Source: Streptomyces griseoaurantiacus
Lineage (GTDB): Bacteria; Actinomycetota; Actinomycetes; Streptomycetales; Streptomycetaceae
NCBI GenBank assembly: GCA_014656015.1
Contig: BNBP01000012.1
Span: 62,001-126,000, forward strand
Length of the DNA stretch: 64,000 bases
Direction: 5' to 3'
Position numbers and translations under genes: made by a program. Shown piece after piece: positions 63,053-64,000 of the stretch; position 1 is the first letter of the stretch, and the number at the start of each line of letters is the position of its first letter. The notes beneath the pieces were generated by a model. The model saw only the letters and a program-made list of their open reading frames with translations, was not told where the DNA came from and did not search any database.

Positions 63053-64000
63053 TCAGTTCGTGCCGATGCGCGCCAGCAGGTCCACGATCCGGTCCTGCAC
63101 CTCGGGACTGGTCGACCGCTCCGCGAGGAACAGCACCGTCTCCCCCGACACCAGCCGGGGCAGCTCGGCCTGGTCGACGGCGGCGGTGTAGATGACCAGG
63201 GGCGTGCGGTTGAGCAGGTTGTTGGCGCGCAGCCAGTCGACGACGCCCGCCTGACGGCGACGCACCTGCATCAGGTCCATCACCACCAGGTTCGGCCGCA
63301 TCTGCGAGGCCAATGCCACGGCGTCCGCGTCGGAGGCGGCCCGTGCGACCTGCATCCCGCGCCGCTCCAGTGTCGCCGTGAGGGCGAGCGCGATCTCCGC
63401 GTGCTCCTCGACCAGCAGGACGCGCGGCGGATGCTGCTCGGAGTCCCGGGGCGCCAGCGCCTTCAGCAGGACGGCCGGATCGGCGCCGTACGCCGCCTCG
63501 CGCGAGGCCTGCCCGAGTCCCGCCGTCACCATCACGGGCACCTCGGCGGCGACGGCGGCCTGGCGCAGCGCCTGCAAGGCCGTGCGGGTGATCGGGCCGG
63601 TGAGCGGATCGACGAAGAGGGCCGCGGGGAAGGCGGCGATCTGCGCGTCGACCTCCTCACGGGAGTTGACGATGACGGGCCGGTAGCCGCGGTCGCTGAG
63701 CGCCTGCTGGGTGAGGACATCGGGCGCGGGCCAGACGAGCAGCCGGCGCGGGTTGTCCAGCGGCTCGGGAGGCAACTCGTCGTCGAGCGGCTGCGGATGC
63801 GGCGGGTCGGCGACCTCCACGGCGCCGCCCGGACCGTCGAGCGGCTCGGGGCCCTCGTCGGCGTTCTTGTCCGGGGCTCCTATGGCGTACGAGCGTCCGG
63901 CACCCTCGGTGGCCCCGGCCGGGCGGGGCTGCGGCCCACCGGTCGACGGATGCGGCCGCCCGCCGGTCTCCGGCCGCTCGGCGGCGGGCTCGGGCGGCGT
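63053..64000 (-). CDS. Receiver-domain regulatory protein, 5' part beyond the window
   Basis: At least 315 residues are open from the window edge with no stop, so the true start lies outside (the GTG at 63820 is internal or alternative). Residues shown: an acidic Pro/Gly-rich region, a degenerate receiver-like domain (RRLLVWPAPDVLTQQALSDRG; PVIVNSREEVDAQIAAFPAALFVDP) and a second receiver (RVLLVEEHAEIALALTATLE; NLVVMDLMQVRRR; VIYTA). The Asp in VVMDLM is the likely phosphoacceptor; the first domain also keeps an Asp in LFVDP. It could be a stand-alone regulator or the C-terminus of a hybrid kinase. Confidence 0.8.
   Translation of the reverse strand, partial: TPPEPAAERPETGGRPHPSTGGPQPRPAGATEGAGRSYAIGAPDKNADEGPEPLDGPGGAVEVADPPHPQPLDDELPPEPLDNPRRLLVWPAPDVLTQQALSDRGYRPVIVNSREEVDAQIAAFPAALFVDPLTGPITRTALQALRQAAVAAEVPVMVTAGLGQASREAAYGADPAVLLKALAPRDSEQHPPRVLLVEEHAEIALALTATLERRGMQVARAASDADAVALASQMRPNLVVMDLMQVRRRQAGVVDWLRANNLLNRTPLVIYTAAVDQAELPRLVSGETVLFLAERSTSPEVQDRIVDLLARIGTN

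Overview
The window is high-GC actinobacterial chromosome, almost certainly Streptomyces. Codon third positions are strongly G/C, GTG starts and 4-bp GTGA/ATGA overlaps are common, ParB sites of the Streptomyces type (GTTTCACGTGAAAC) are present, and from memory the gene order matches the oriC-proximal core region of S. coelicolor around SCO3943 to SCO4010. No search was run, so species-level identity is inference.

Layout. 0.2-9.4 kb: a LacI-type regulator, a HisC-like aminotransferase, and cytochrome bd oxidase cydA-cydB-cydDC with a Rex operator upstream. Two parS sites lie between cydB and the start of cydDC. 9.4-20.5 kb: two Cof-type HAD hydrolases, an F420-type oxidoreductase, the RNA 2'-phosphotransferase KptA, a hydrolase-SDR fusion, a four-gene ABC exporter locus (ATPase, permease, ATPase, permease) and serS. 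20.5-21.1 kb: a non-coding stretch with a DnaA-box cluster and an 18-bp tandem repeat. 21.1-29 kb: pheA, then a minus-strand copper-trafficking cluster: DyP peroxidase (dtpA-like), CopC-CopD fusion, PCuAC chaperone (ecuC), Sco, YcnI and a Met-rich membrane protein. 29-40.3 kb: regulators (two RsbW-type ATPases, a GAF/PP2C phosphatase), pepP, a primase-polymerase-like protein, a SEC-C protein, a glycerophosphodiesterase, an HtrA-type protease and tRNA-Ser(UGA).

40.35-54.36 kb is an integrative and conjugative element of the actinomycete type (AICE), about 14 kb, inserted in the 3' half of tRNA-Ser(UGA) and bounded by perfect 62-bp direct repeats. It carries a tyrosine integrase, an excisionase, a Prim-Pol/ATPase replication module (the ATPase frame is broken by an apparent 1-bp deletion), Spd-like membrane proteins, an FtsK-like TraB translocase, a run of small operon genes, a divergent GntR regulator, a GNAT acetyltransferase, and low-GC cargo identified as a DarT/DarG ADP-ribosylation toxin-antitoxin pair. 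Two different octamer repeat clusters (GGTGACGC and TCAGGGAG) are candidates for the replication origin and the TraB-recognised transfer locus. Strong hairpins recur just upstream of several element genes.

54.4-64 kb returns to chromosome: a VOC protein, a small YGSN-motif protein, a ClC-type channel, another Prim-Pol protein, a curlin-like small secreted protein, a DUF1906 hydrolase-like protein, an ECF sigma factor of the SigE-like group, an acyl-CoA/AMP ligase with a palindromic operator, a fourth parS site inside a larger dyad, and the 3' part of a receiver-domain protein that runs off the window.

The candidates for an under-described system are the DarTG-carrying AICE with its two repeat families, and the Met-rich membrane protein at the end of the copper cluster.
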